NCBI GenBank assembly: GCA_028023455.1
Contig: JAQFVV010006713.1
Location: 62,001 to 126,000 of the forward strand
Length of the DNA stretch: 64,000 nucleotides
Direction: 5' to 3'
From: Epiperipatus broadwayi
Lineage: Eukaryota; Onychophora; Udeonychophora; Euonychophora; Peripatidae
How positions within the stretch are numbered: the stretch's first letter is position 1; every line of letters begins with the position of its first letter. Under the pieces are notes generated by a model that worked only from the letters and a program-made list of their open reading frames with translations, searched no databases and was not told the DNA's origin. Below are positions 1 through 12,506 of the stretch, piece by piece. A program made the translations under genes and the position numbers.

Positions 1-1290
1 TCATAAACCAATTTGTCTTGAAAAAGTTAAGAAGTTTGCCTAAACTGAATAACCAATAGTTAATAATAATAATAGTTTAATTTTTCAAATAATATAAATT
101 TACATTTTTGGTATCCTTTTATGGGAAGTTGTGAGTTACGTCCAATATGGCTGCTTGATGGTGTTGTTCTCTGCAAAAGCACAGAAATATGCCGCTTACG
201 TGGCCCAACTTACAGCCTATAGAACAGTTCTGTTCATATTAGCCGTTAGCAGGTCTAGATGGTGCTGCACACGGTGCTTCGCGTCACTATGGAAATAGGG
301 CACACTTCACAGATCGCTACTGTAGGATGTGAGGGTGTTTGGAATTCAACTGGCCAAATGTTTTTATGTGCATTGGAAGTAATGATCTTGTACCTTACCT
401 GACGTACTATTACATACTAATAATTGTAATCCTGTTGAAAACAATTGCAAAAGGGCATGTCCCAGAACCATTTCACATAAGTCACGCGAAAAGACATGTT
501 TGCGGGAGAACAGCTATGAGAGTAATGAAATGGCTGTTGTTGTTTTGGAAATCATAATCTTTGTTTTCTCAGATTAATGCATGTATTGGGTGTTCCTTCA
601 GATCGTCAAAACCATCGGATACCCCCACCACACATTAGACTAGTGCACGTATTGGCCACCGATCCTTTGGATTATCAAAACCATTGGAGCACCCCCCCTG
701 CACATTCCAGCCTACACGCTGAAAGCTTAGTTTGCCCTATGCCATGAAATATATAATGTAATTTAGAAAATAACGTTGGTTCATAACTTTTTTAAAAATA
801 CTTTTAAAAATTGTCGGAGAACAGAAATCAAAAAATTATCGGCCCGGTAACATTACATTTCATTATTTTTACAAACAACAACATCATCAAGCGGCCACAT
901 TGGACATAAGTCATAAGAATCCTTTTATGAAACATGAAAATGTTCATTTATTTTTATGAATAAAATTATATATAACATTAAAAATGTTTTTTTATTGAAT
1001 GAAATCTAATTAATTTATTAGCAGTATGTGATACCAGCATATAGTAACTATATAATTTTTAAAGATCATAGCAGTTGAGTTTTTAAAATTTCAATACTCT
1101 TGAAGATATACAAAAGTAGATATTACAAATAAAGTATATTAATAATTTTTATTAGTCAGTCATTAGACTAGAGATTATCCAACAATGAATTACACTACAA
1201 ATAAAGATTAGTAAAAATTATAGTATATAATATACACTTAAAAATATACTTTTGCATAAACTCACAAACATACATATTAAAAATATTTTT
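1..1290. other. Downstream intron of ERR with a GC-richer repeat-like block
   Basis: On the minus strand this follows the donor at 1292-1291, so it should be the next ERR intron. I could not find the helix 9-12 exon here. Positions 121-720 are clearly less AT-rich than the surroundings and include the word AAAGCACAGAAATATG, which recurs near 17885, so this block is probably part of an old transposon. The rest is plain AT-rich DNA. Confidence 0.5.
577..712 (+). repeat. Diverged tandem pair, unit about 66-70 bp
   Basis: Two adjacent segments share the order GCAYGTATTGG, then a GATC-containing stretch, ATCAAAACCATYGGA, a run of C (ATACCCCCAC / GCACCCCCCC) and CACATT. The first copy covers about 577-641 and the second about 642-712. 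They are diverged by several substitutions and small indels. Function unknown; perhaps the terminal part of a mobile element. Confidence 0.55.
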
Positions 1291-1292
1291 AC

Positions 1293-1562
1293 CACAATTA
1301 ACAAGAAGAATCGCTTTTAAAAGAACAAATTCTTCTTTGGTGACACTCAAGTAGTCAAGCCTTTCAACCATTTTCAATAAATCTATGAAGAGCTCCTCAT
1401 AGTGACACTTTTTAGCAATCCTTTCGTCCATTGTCAAATCATCAGCAAAATGCAATGTATCTCCTAAGGGTCTGGAACGGTAGCAAAGAGTGAAAAGAAG
1501 AATTTCCCCCCAAGCTGTTTGAAGTAATCGCATCTGGTCATTTAAAGGTAGTTCTGTGAAAC
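1293..1562 (-). CDS. ERR: Estrogen-related receptor, ligand-binding domain exon (middle of LBD)
   Basis: This internal exon encodes 90 codons of an NR3B nuclear receptor, a ligand-regulated or constitutive transcription factor of the nucleus. The conceptual frame reads GFTELPLNDQMRLLQ, then TAWGEILLFTLCYRS, and ends in KEEFVLLKAILLVNC. This is the helix 4/5 nuclear-receptor signature followed by helices 6 to about 8 of ERR, with the expected spacing. The 5' boundary is a TTTTAG acceptor just before GTTTCACAG. The single G left by the upstream exon at 8359 plus GT restores the Gly of IPGF. The 3' boundary is a G followed by GTAAAA directly after the Asn-Cys codons, where related ERR genes continue with an acidic residue. 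Both borders are phase 1 and no stop occurs. Compared with ERRs I know, the segment WGEILLFTLCYRS is divergent. Identification is firm; the exact 3' splice choice is slightly less so. Confidence 0.92.
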
Positions 1563-1737
1563 CTAAAATAAATAGGTATAGACAGTAAAAGTCATAAAAT
1601 AAATTTATCAAATGAAAAGATTAATTAAATATTACAATATAAAGTTTATATTATTATAACTGGCATTTTTAGTTTAATATTATTTATAATAATATTATAT
1701 TTAAAAAAAAATCTATTTATTAAAACAAAAAGAAATA

Positions 1738-2698
1738 CACCTGGGTCTCGTTTTATGCGGTAGATAGGTTCCACAGAAAACCCGCATTAAAAAAAATTGC
1801 ACAAAAATAGACTTAACTTACCTTGAAAAATGGGGGATAGGGTCTGTAATTTTCAGAATTCACATAAAAGCAAAGCAACAAAGAAAAATTACTTTAAAAA
1901 AATAAGCAAATAAAGTATGACTAATAAAAAATTTCAAATATTTGAAAAAAATTAATAGAAGATAAACTTTTTTTATTAACCACAATATTTAATTTTACAT
2001 TTTTCATACATATTTTAATCATTACCGCTAGCATTCGTTTGTAAATTGGAAAGAAATCAGATTCGATGTAATGTATTCTAGCTTTTCGTTAAACAAAGTC
2101 AAGAATCTCTCAGCAATTATGCCCAGAGAAACCTTTTAGCCACTTTATTTTTATTCGTGATATGATGTACAACTAGCGCCACTTTCAGTCTTATGCTGTG
2201 TTAATGGTTTTCTGTTTCTATATTTAAAAAATGAGATCGAAATCAAAACAAAAAGATTATACATTATCTTTAGAAAGATTATTTTCAGTTTATAAAATCT
2301 TCGTTTTTTATTTTAAAAATCTAAAAGATTATTTATTTCTGTTATATATAACAAAATATACATTTTAAAAGTTTAATTTTTTTGAATATTTATTGCGATA
2401 TTTTTATATGTAAGTATAAATCTATTATTATTATTTACTCATTAGTATAAATAGGTTATTTACATAGAAGCTAAAATTCTAAATACAGCTTCAGGACATA
2501 TTCATGTTGGCTGCTAATATAACGTTATATTTTTGAAAAAAAAAAAAAAAAGTATTTCAAGTGAAAATAAGTTATTAATAATTTAAATTTCTTGATATCT
2601 AATAAATATAGTGAAATATGAAAGATATTAAGAAAAAACATGAATCGCATAACTTCAAAATTGCATTAAAATAATCCGCATAAAACGAGACCCAGATG
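1738..2698. mobile_element. Tigger/pogo-like non-autonomous element (MITE), copy 1
   Basis: The element is 961 bp, bounded by TA at 1736-1737 and 2699-2700. Its ends are inverted: CACCTGGGTCTCGTTTTATG at the left and its near-perfect complement CATAAAACGAGACCCAGATG at the right, about 23-25 bp in all. TA target duplications and a TIR containing CTCGTTTTAYGCGG are typical of Tigger/pogo members of the Tc1/mariner superfamily. No transposase frame is left. A second copy lies at 18608-19526. The outer 350 bp of the two copies align closely and the middle differs. Confidence 0.72.
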
Positions 2699-5600
2699 TA
2701 TATACAATAGAACCCAAATGAAATTAGTACTAATATTATAAAATTTGTCATAATATATATGAACAATACCAGAAGATTGAAAGTAAAATGTACTATTTGC
2801 AAAATTGAGTTTTTCAAAAGATTAAAAAACATTCAAAAACTTAATATTTAACATTAAACTGTAAATAATTTTGAGCAAAAAGTTTGAAATTATTATTAAA
2901 AATATATGCAAAAATTCATTAACATATATAAATAAATTATAAAATGAACAGATAAAATACACCTTCATCACCTATCAGAATAAGATTGGCATCTAAAGAC
3001 AAACAAAAAGGAAAAAAAAACAAAACAAGTCTATTAGTTACAATCAAGAGTAACAAATGAAAAACCAAACCCTCATACATAAGCCCAAAACTTTATAAAA
3101 CTGTAATTTACTAATTCTATACTCATAAATATGAGATATAATTTTTCATTGATTGACAACCTTTTTTTTTTTTTTTAACTTTTGATTTAAACAATCAGTG
3201 ATTGCCAAATTAGTGCATTTGAAGCAATAGACCAATTTCTGATATTGGCTTTTTATCAATGAGGACTTGAAATTCATATTTGGAGCCAATGCTGATTTGC
3301 ATCTGATAATACTTTTAATTCCTTGTTTACTGTCAACATAATTGTGCTTTAAAAATTAAAACAATTAGAAAAGGTTTATTTTTTAAAAAATCTTTCCAAT
3401 TTATCCCCTCCTCTTACACACATTTTATATTAGTCTTTATTTTATTATGTTTGCATAGATACATACATTATTTTTATGTGAAAAGTAATAGATTTATAAA
3501 ATGAAAAATGCACCAGTAATTCATATCAATTATCATTTCAGAATTTTATATATCTATTGAATTTTTTGAATCCTGTGTTTTACATAAAAATTTGTTTAAG
3601 AATTAATTATTCTGACTTAAAAATCTTTTTTCTTTTTTTAAATATATTAAAGGTATTTTAAATTTAGAATATAAATTTACAATAATGCAATAAACAGCAT
3701 TTGGTTAATAAAAGCAGTTTTTTTTTTTTTACAAAGTTTGTTGATAATTTGTTAAATCTAATAAAATTTATGTTTTTTTATGAAATAATTTATTTAAAAA
3801 ATGAAATATTTTTAATTGTAAATTTTTAATAGTTCTTAAATGTTACTACATTGTTTCTATATTTTTGTATTTTCCATGACTAAGCTGACTTATAAATAAG
3901 CAAGTAAATGTTTATTAAAGTTTATAGTATCTGAATAGAATTTTTATTTTAAATACATTGTATAAACATTTCTATGCAATGAAAATACTCTCCACTTCCT
4001 AAGTGAACAAATATTTTTATAAAATTTAAAACATCTAAATTAATTTGTAAAAAATGAATTTAAAAAAGTATTGACATTTTTATTTTATTTTACTCAGAAT
4101 AGTTATGATTAATCTGAATATTATCTGAATTAATATAGTGACAGGTCGTAGTAAAGTTGCTGTAGTTGTTTATGCTTGATTAAAATATTATATTTGCGAT
4201 TTTCAAAATAGTAGATATATTTTTTTAAATAGTTCTATGATGAATGTTCTCATAAAAAGTGTTCTTAAGAGGATAAACTTAGATTATTCTTTTTTTAATA
4301 AAAAAAAAAAAAGATATATATAAAATTTGCTATTCTTTTTCCATTTAATTTAATATTAATTTATTTTTTTATTAAATGAATATATAGGAATTTTATTTAA
4401 AAAAAAAAAAAAAATTAGGGAATATGTAAATCTGTGAAAATTTTACTACATGTGTTAGTATAAGTAATCATAATAATTATGTGCAATTAATTTGAAATAA
4501 TTCTGTAAGCAATAAATTTATGTCTTGATATATTTTTTAATGATGCAAAGTAATAGGAAAAATGTTATTATGCAGTGATTATTTATTAAAGAAATTATGG
4601 GCATATACTTGCGAGTAAAGAACTTATAAAAAATATATTGAGAGAATCTTTATATGATATTGAGAAAGATATAGAAGAAAAAAAAAATTGATGACGTAAA
4701 AGAAAGAAATAGTTATGAACATTTGAAAACTAGAACAAAAGATAGAAAAGCTTAAAAAAAGAAAGTTGAGCTGATTTGCAGAATTTATTTTTTGATAAAT
4801 TATTAAAAATAACTTATTTCAGTTCATAGTACCATCAAGGCAGTCTCCACTATTCTCAGTGATATAAAATAAAATAAGAAATTAAAAAAAAATTTAAAAG
4901 AAAATCAAATTTAGGTTGTAATTATTAACTCGACTGTAACTGTTATGTGGACTTTTTTAAATATTATATATTGTTTTAAAAAATATTTCTTCTAAATATT
5001 TAAATTGAATATGCACAATTAAAATTTAAACAAATATGCAATGGATATTATATCAATATATGCCTGAATAAGTTATATTAAATAAATGCATTATTATATT
5101 ACTCAATACTTTAGGAAAAATATTGATAATAAATAATTGGGAATAATTTTTTTTTATTTTTTTGACTACAACTATCTTTTAAATTATGTTTGCCAAAACT
5201 TATTCAACAAATCTCATATAGGATATAAATATATATTTGTGAATTCTGATAATAATAATATGTTACTTCTATACTATAATCTCTTGTTTTGATGCTCATA
5301 ATTTATGTTTATATTTGTCATAATAATGAAATAATGATAACAGCCTCTAATTTTTGATTTTCTGAGAAATTTTTATTTTTGACTAATTAATGTAATGATT
5401 ATTTTGTCTATAATAACTTGGATACTTACATTATGAGTCCTCTCCTTTATATATTCTGTGTTGAATACTATACTAATCAATGACTATTATAAACTACAAT
5501 TTGACTCAGATCAAGAAAGCCTCTACATTTTCTGCCAATGGTAAAGTGATGATAGATCGTAACACACATTTATTTACAGTATGATATTATAAATTATAAA

Positions 5601-6120
5601 AGGTGAACAAATTAAAGGTAATATCTGCCATTTAAAAATACTTCCTGAAATTACAAGTATTAATAAGTACTTAATGATTAAAATGTAAAGAGTATAAAAA
5701 AGCACCACATCAAGCAAAAATTGAATGTAAGTTTATCCAGATAAAATAATTTTCTGATTATTGGGAGACTCAAGCAAAATTTTAACTTTATGAGTCATAA
5801 AATTTTTCAAAAAATAAAAATTGCTTTCAGTTCAAAATCTAAAAAAAAAACATCACTAACTTTGTTGGGTTAAGTATATTGTTATAAAACTGAAGTCTAT
5901 TTGTTTTAAGAAATTAAAATTCTGGAATATTCAATTTTACTGGAAAATCTTTAGTTGTTTAGAAGTCAAATTAAAAAAAAAACAACAGAAAATATCCTGT
6001 GATATGTTTCATAAAACAATCAACTTTTTATGTATGCATTCAAATTTGAACAAAAAATCACTATTAAACCACTAAATATCACATGATCACCATTTCTTAT
6101 GCTTGCTCATAACTGTTACT

Positions 6121-6511
6121 AAACAGGCAAAACTCTCCATATAGTAGTGCCACTCAGTGCAGTCAGAGTAATCAATAGATACCAGAAGGCTTGTGCATAA
6201 AATCCCTATCTAGTGCCTATTCATTCAATATCCCCAGACTAGTTTCTAGATTGTGGCTTTCGTCAGTGAGGCACTTTGGACCTGAGAGCACTACACCTAG
6301 ATCTTAGATGGTTGCATTAGATCCTAAGATCTAGGTGCAGCGCTCTCAGATCCAAAGCTCCTCAATGACAAAAGCCACAAGCTAGAAACTAGTCTGGGAA
6401 TATTGAATGAGTTGGCAGTAAATAGGGATTTTATGCACAAGCCTCTGGCATCCATTGATTACTCTGACTTGCACTGAGTGGCACTACTGTATGGAAAGTT
6501 TTGCATGTTTT
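6121..6511. mobile_element. Fold-back element with 187-bp inverted arms
   Basis: The left arm 6121-6307 and the right arm 6324-6511 are reverse complements with roughly 85-90% identity by eye. They meet at a 16-base loop where CCTAGATCTTAG faces CTAAGATCTAGG. The whole segment would fold into a single long hairpin. Related pieces occur at 19804-19852, 40325-40375 and 51110-51180, so it belongs to a dispersed family. No coding capacity; superfamily unknown. Confidence 0.75.
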
Positions 6512-6978
6512 AAAATCACTATTGACAAATTTTAACTCAAAATCTGTATTAAAAAAAAAAAAAGCATAACATTTAAAAAAAAAAAAGTAAATAAAGACTA
6601 GCACAAACCATCCTTTCCATTAAATAAACAATAACTTCTTTATACAATATGTTTTTTAATTCATAACTTTAATGTTCACTTTATATCTTTTATTTATACA
6701 TAAATATATAGAACACTACAATATTTACATTAATTTATTGTTTGAAAGTATAATATTAATTAAACATTGATAACATTATTTTTAAAGAAATTAAGTGCCT
6801 TGGCCAAAACCAATTAATCATGATTAATCAAAGATTCTTCATATAAAATTTATATACTTAATTCATAGATCAATCTAGAACTATAAAGATAGGCATATAA
6901 AATTCACAAAGATAAATTCACTCTCACTCTCAAAACTATCTACCTCCCCACTCTCATTTTTTTTTACTAAGATTAATA

Positions 6979-7670
6979 CAGTAATAATAATCAGGTATTA
7001 AGCTAATGCACATGCGCTTTTAAGATTTAAATTATAAATGAATATTCTCATTTCTAAACACAAGATAAAGTCTTTTTGAAAAGATAGAATGAATCCAACT
7101 ATCTTTTCTTACCTAAATGTTTATGTATCGGCAAATCTTAAGCATCTGGAAATGAGAGCGTGAGATATTAAATAATCACTTTAAATTACTTTTACTATGC
7201 TTGAATAAATATCGCTTGCAAAAATCTTTACAATTTACGATGTTATTTTGAAATTAAACATATATAATGAAATAATATTTTATATAGCGCTATATTTTAT
7301 AAACAGTAATAATAGTCAGCTATTAAGCTAATGCACACACGCTTTGAAGATTTAAATTATAAATGAATATTCTCAATTGTAAAGATTTTCGCAAGCATTC
7401 TTTATTCAAGCATAGTAAAAGTAATTTAAAGTGATTATTTAATATCTCACGCTCTCATTTCCAAATGCTCAAGATTTACCCATACATAAACGTTTGGGTA
7501 AGAAAAGATAGATGGCTTCATTCTATCTTTTCAAAAAGACTTTATCTTGTGTTTGGAATTGAGAGTATTCATTTATAATTTAAATCTTCAAAGCACATGT
7601 GCATTAGCTTAATAAACTGATTACTATTACTGTTTATAAAACATAGCGCTATATAAAATATTATTTCATT
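6979..7670. repeat. Nested long inverted repeats (MITE-like)
   Basis: About 260 bp at 6979-7237 is the inverted copy of 7375-7632, and within this 7266-7378 is the inverted copy of about 7540-7670. The shared terminal block contains TATAGCGCTATA, CAGTAATAATAG and TTAAGCTAATGCACAY. The layout suggests one element with TIRs of about 120 bp (7266-7670) beside a partial inverted copy of itself, or a recombined pair. No ORF of note. Confidence 0.68.
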
Positions 7671-8358
7671 AAAGTTTAATAGAAAAAATGATCATTGTTA
7701 TTAGTGGCATCTAATCACATAAATTGTTAATGTTATTAATTATAATTGTTATAAAGTATTTTGACATAAGTGTTTTTTAATTAAATATAATTCCCATTTT
7801 TCTTAATAATACAAAATAAACAATAGTTATTTAAAAAGTAGCTTTTTTTTTTTTTATATTAAAAATATTGCAAAAAGTATTTAAGATAATTAAAAAAAAA
7901 TAATGAAGAAATTACAACAATGATCAAAATAATTTTAAAAATTAAATTACAATGTCTGACAAAACTAATTAAATTGACAATTCAAAAATAGAATTTAGTT
8001 TTGGTATTCACTGAAAAGTTAAACCAAAATAAAAATACAATTTCTAATCAATAATTTAGTTTTAGATAAATACATTATATATATTTTTTAATCAGATTTG
8101 TAATAAAACTATAATAATACAATACATTCATAAAATTTTAATCCATAACAAATACATTTATTTTTACAAATTTTATTTTTTATATAAAAATATTTTGTAT
8201 GATTAACATTAATAATTTTTATTTAATATTACAGTGAAAATAAATTCAACAATTATAGATAATAAATATCAAACTAACAGAGATAACAAAAAGAGGGTAT
8301 TAATTGTAAACTGACTACAAATGTTTAGAATTTCTGCTAATATATATATGGTAATTAC

Positions 8359-8523
8359 CTGGTATTTGTTTGGCCCAGCCTATTATTCCAACTAATTCTT
8401 TGTCAGCTAAGTCACTTAAAGCTGATATAATCTTCAGTTCATCTTGCAGGATAGTAGAGTCTAACCTGGCTAGGACCTTTTCTGGCTCACAACTCAGCAG
8501 TGCTGATACCAAGATGTTATCAA
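8359..8523 (-). CDS. ERR: Estrogen-related receptor, ligand-binding domain exon (helices 1-3)
   Basis: This 55-codon exon opens the ligand-binding domain. It reads DNILVSALLSCEPEKVLA, then ISALSDLADKELVGIIGWAKQIP. The SALL-x-x-EPEK motif and the DLADKELV-x-IIGWAKQIP block (helix 3) are typical of ERR. The acceptor is TTTTATGCAG at 8524-8525 and the donor is CCAG followed by GTAATT, a good match to consensus. Both borders are phase 1, so the exon can be skipped without a frameshift. A Met at 8512 is only an internal codon replaced by reading past the acceptor; it is not a start. Joined to the exon at 1562 it gives an unbroken IPGFTEL. The intron between them is 6,796 bases. Confidence 0.93.
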
Positions 8524-9876
8524 CTGCATAAAATTAATCATAGAAATATGTCATTTCTTATTCATATATATTACTAACAATATCAAAAAGAGTAAAAGAT
8601 GGATAATATATATAACAAACAGATATGTATTAAAAAAAGTTCATAAGAAATTTAAAATTGTAGTATTACTTCACATACATAAAAAATTAATTTATAAATT
8701 AATCTTGGAATAAATTACTTCACTTTTTTAAAAATTATTTTTGTGTATTAAAATTTTTAAATCTTTTTCATATATTTATTTTCAGATAATAAATTATTTC
8801 ACTAAAGATAATTTTTAGTTTTATTCTACTATGATTTTCCATGACTTTTTGATATTATCACTCAGATTTTTATTGTAAAAAAAACATTATATATTGATAA
8901 ATAAGATTTTTAATAGGTTTGGTAATAAATTCTTCAGCTATATTTAATCCATCTATTTAATAGACAGTGTAACCATGATTCCTCTCTGAAATATAAAAGA
9001 AATGGGTTTGGCAAAGTCTTAAATTTCCATTACATATGTTCTTGATTGACAGCTGTTATTATATGATTGTCTACATGCTAACCAAATATGAATGAGTGAG
9101 TGATTCATCAAAGTGCATCATTTAGCATGATGAGTCTATTGGTATTTATGTATAAATTAATACCTAGAAACATTACTGTATAGTAGAATGTATGCAAATG
9201 CTAATTTTCTTTATACAATATTCACATTTATGATAGATAAAAAATAAATTACATCTATTTCTCTATTCTAGTATTATCTTTTGCAATTTTAATAATAGTG
9301 AAATTTAATGCTTATTTCCAGACTGATTTCTGGCTTTTACTTTTATTAATCATGACTTGGGATTCAAAGATTGGTATTGTTTTGACATTAAATTATGAGC
9401 CTTAAATATTCTACTTGCTGAAAAATCACTAGATCAAGCAACAGTTGAAGGAAATATTATGTCTTTGTAATAAATCCATCAAGGTGAACCTATGGCACAA
9501 ATAAACTTTTTATTGACATGCAAACTATTTATAGATTATAATTTTCTATATTTTAAAATAAATTAATATTTTTGTTGCTAAAACTTGTACTAATAAAAAT
9601 TTACTGTAAACTAAAGTAAAGCTGAAATAAATAAATATTACATTAGAATTCAGTTTACAACTGATCTCTGATTAGAAACAAATTACAAAATTTGAAAAAA
9701 AAAGTGCATATATATATGTATGTGGGAATGATGCACAAGTCACATTCTATACTCAGTAACATATTTTCTAACTCTGTTAAGTAAATCTTGTCAAAACGTA
9801 AAGTCAAAGTAGTAAAATGTTTTTCGGTCATAAACTATTTAATCTAAACATAGTTAAAGTCCTTCATTTTTTAAAA

Positions 9877-9904
9877 TAATCCGGTAAAACGACGTTACGA
9901 GACC
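9877..9904. repeat. Possible remnant of a Tigger-like terminal repeat
   Basis: AATAATCCGGTAAAACGACG followed by TTACGAGACC resembles the right end of the Tigger-like elements (ATAATCCGCATAAAACGAGACC) with a 5-base insertion. It is isolated, with no partner end located. Weak call. Confidence 0.3.
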
Positions 9905-10019
9905 AATCATAAATCACTCTTTTAAAAAAGTAGACAAAATATATTGCTAGAACACTTAAAAATATAATTAATTAAATTTATCGTAAATCTTTGCTAGTTT
10001 TTTTTATATCCCAAATATA

Positions 10020-11562
10020 ATTGCTAAACACAGGATGATGGGAAATATAGGAAAGAAGTAGGGATGAAGTGTGCACCAGTTCTTTTTGAAGATTTTGAAA
10101 ACAAAAAAGTTATTCAGAGAATAAAAGATTTAACACTGGCTAGAAATATGGTTCTTTTCTGCAAATGGCCAACATCATAACTGACCATCAAAAAAAAACA
10201 TAAAATCAAATTTAATTTTTCTCAGCTTTGATGAAAATAATGGATATATATGGATCTTCTTGTTTGACTATTTTTATTTGCTATTGGGTTAGGAATATCA
10301 AAGAAGAGTTGATCAGTTTATTCTCATTAGTAACAACAACAAAAGGAATAGATATTTGCAACAAAGTTTTAAAGGTACTCGTTGAAAATGAAATAGACGG
10401 TGACAAAATGGTATCAGTAACTATAGATGGTACTAGAAGTATGACTGTAAAAGAAATATTTTTTGCAATTTATTTACTGACCATATTGGACATTCAATTT
10501 TGGGTTTTCATGGCATTATACGTTTAGCAGGTTTTATATGCAATAGACAGCTTTAAGCCACTGGAAGAGGAAAAGTTCTTCAAAGATTCTTTGAAAAATA
10601 TAATCAATTAATGGATGTGACACATGTGCATATTTAAATGAATTAAGTTGAAACTGGAAGGTTTTAATAAGACAGTTGTTATCATGTTTGATTTGATCAA
10701 AGTATTTGAAGTTAAATTTATAAATTTTCCACTGCAATGTTATTTCTTAATATTTTCAAATATAAAAAATTCTTGACTGATTTAAAATCTTGTAAGACAG
10801 ATAAAATAAAATTGACACAAGAGTTTTGTGCTGTTAATCAATCTGGTGACAAATTTTCTTCAAGATTTACACATTTCAGATACATTTTGCAGAAACATCA
10901 ACATTATTTTATACCTAGATACAATGTCAATGGATAGTCTCAATTTAGAAATTTTTCAGTGGTTTAATTTGGAAAATATGGAAACTAAAATTTGTTGATT
11001 CGAGAGATGAGTTAAAAACAATTGAATGCGATCAATTATTGGGCATATTAAAAAAGAATGCTGAAGAGGAACTATTGATGGCTTGGAATGCTATTTCTAA
11101 AATATTCAATTCTTTTCTACATATGTCATTGTTTTTTGAAATGAATTTAATTAAAGACAGTTCAAGAAATAAAATGACAGATGAATGTATTTCGGCATGT
11201 ACATTATTAAAATTCACAGAATATAAACCAGACATAAAAAATTTGATATCCAATGAACAACAGCAAAAATTTTATTAAATAATATTGATTTTAGATGCTT
11301 ATTTTCAAAATATTGTTTTAATTACTACTAATTTTTACTATTAAATTTCACTTTTTTAATAAATATCATTCATTTGCATCTAGTTTATTTAGAAATTTTA
11401 TTTAATTATTATTACTTTGTTGTTTTACAAACTTTTAAAAATCTGCAAAAATTAAGTTGTTTAAATTTTGATGTAATAATTATATGGCATGCCAATCACT
11501 CAATAAATATTTTTTGGAAATTTTTGGCATGCACACATAAAAAGGTTTGCCACCACTATAAT
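10020..11562 (+). pseudogene. Degenerate hAT-family transposase (ZBED/GTF2IRD2-like)
   Basis: This relic lies in an ERR intron, antisense to the gene. Fragments in changing frames follow the order of a hAT transposase of the GTF2IRD2/ZBED5-like group. They are MKCAPVLFEDFENKK and RIKDLTLARN near 10063-10150, KEELISLFSLVTTTKGIDIC with DKMVSVTIDGTRSMT at 10282-10450 (the catalytic-core region), GFNKTVVIMFDLIKVFEVK near 10657-10715, and KFLTDLKSCKTDKIKLTQEF near 10765-10830. The C-terminal dimerisation part, LIKDSSRNKMTDECISACTL to the stop, is at 11146-11278. Stops and frameshifts interrupt it, and the middle zinc-binding part is largely lost. AAAAAGGTTTGCCACCACT at 11539-11557 resembles a hAT 3' terminal repeat. 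No matching 5' end was found. Not functional. Confidence 0.85.
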
Positions 11563-12506
11563 AAATGATAAGAGAATATATTATAATTAATTAAATTAAT
11601 GAAAAGTGTCAAATGTAGCCCAGAAAGTAAATAGAGATGTTAAAAGTGCTTTTGATCAAGTTAAACAGCATTTTAAATTTGTTATAGAAGATTTTAACAC
11701 TAGTAATTAATTAAAAAAAGGAGGGGGAAAGACGGATGATGACTGAAAATAGGCATGGAAGCATTCAAATTGATGCAAAACAGAAAATACTGATTAGCGA
11801 CATGAAGAATATGTCTTAATGCAAAGCTAGAGAGAAAAAAAAACTCTTAAGATAACCAGTATCAACAATTGATTCTCTAATCTTCTGAAATATTCCAAGG
11901 AATTTATCTGGGACATAAATTTCAGACATACACAGTTCTATATAAGATATTTGTTAAAATTATTACAAATTATCTACAGTGATGGTTGGAACTTGAATCA
12001 ATGAAAAAAAAGGTTTGGATTTAAAAGTAGTTATAATATAGATCTGATGTAAGTATTATGAGAAATTATAGAAAGGATTAATGTAAGAGTTGTTGTTTTG
12101 TATTGGATTTGTATATTTTGAAATTTTAAATCCTGTATTGACTTCAAAATCTAGAGAACCATTCCCTACATACAACAAATATTTTAGATTAATCATTTCA
12201 AATTAAATTTTAAACTTTCTCATACAATATAATAATATCAACAGAAACATTTTATCAGCTTATATACTCTAACCATAAATTCAATAATTTTAATCACTGC
12301 AAGATGCAAATAACTGTGTCAAGATTATGCTTTTCTCTTTTCATTATTTCGCTAATAGAAGACACATTTTTTTTGAACATACAATCTATTTCCAAACATG
12401 ATTTTCTTCTTCTATGAATTGAAAAGTTTTGTTTTATTGATTATAAGAAAAGTACTTGATAAATTCTCTCAAATTATGCTTTATAAAACATTTTATATTG
12501 ATACAG

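Larger units (their letters stand above)
1563..8358 (-). other. ERR intron, 6.8 kb
   Basis: This is the phase 1 intron between the two ligand-binding-domain exons. It has a GTAATT donor and a TTTATTTTAG acceptor. It carries a Tigger-like element (1738-2698), a fold-back element (6121-6511) and a nested inverted repeat (6979-7670). The stretch 2701-6110 is AT-rich with poly-A and poly-T runs; I see no gene in it. 7680-8358 is likewise featureless. Confidence 0.88.

Noticed and set aside
339-557. 72-codon plus ORF starting MEFNWPNVFMCIG
   Set aside because: Mixed composition, but no family likeness; it lies in a block with repeat features and on the opposite strand to ERR.
6121-7670. CRISPR-like or bacterial array
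   Set aside because: The repeats are long inverted arms, not short direct repeats with unique spacers, and the genome is animal.
8315-8512. Treating the Met at 8512 as the start of a 65-residue protein
   Set aside because: The codon lies inside the ERR LBD exon; the conserved frame continues upstream to the acceptor and the C-terminal ten codons read into the intron.
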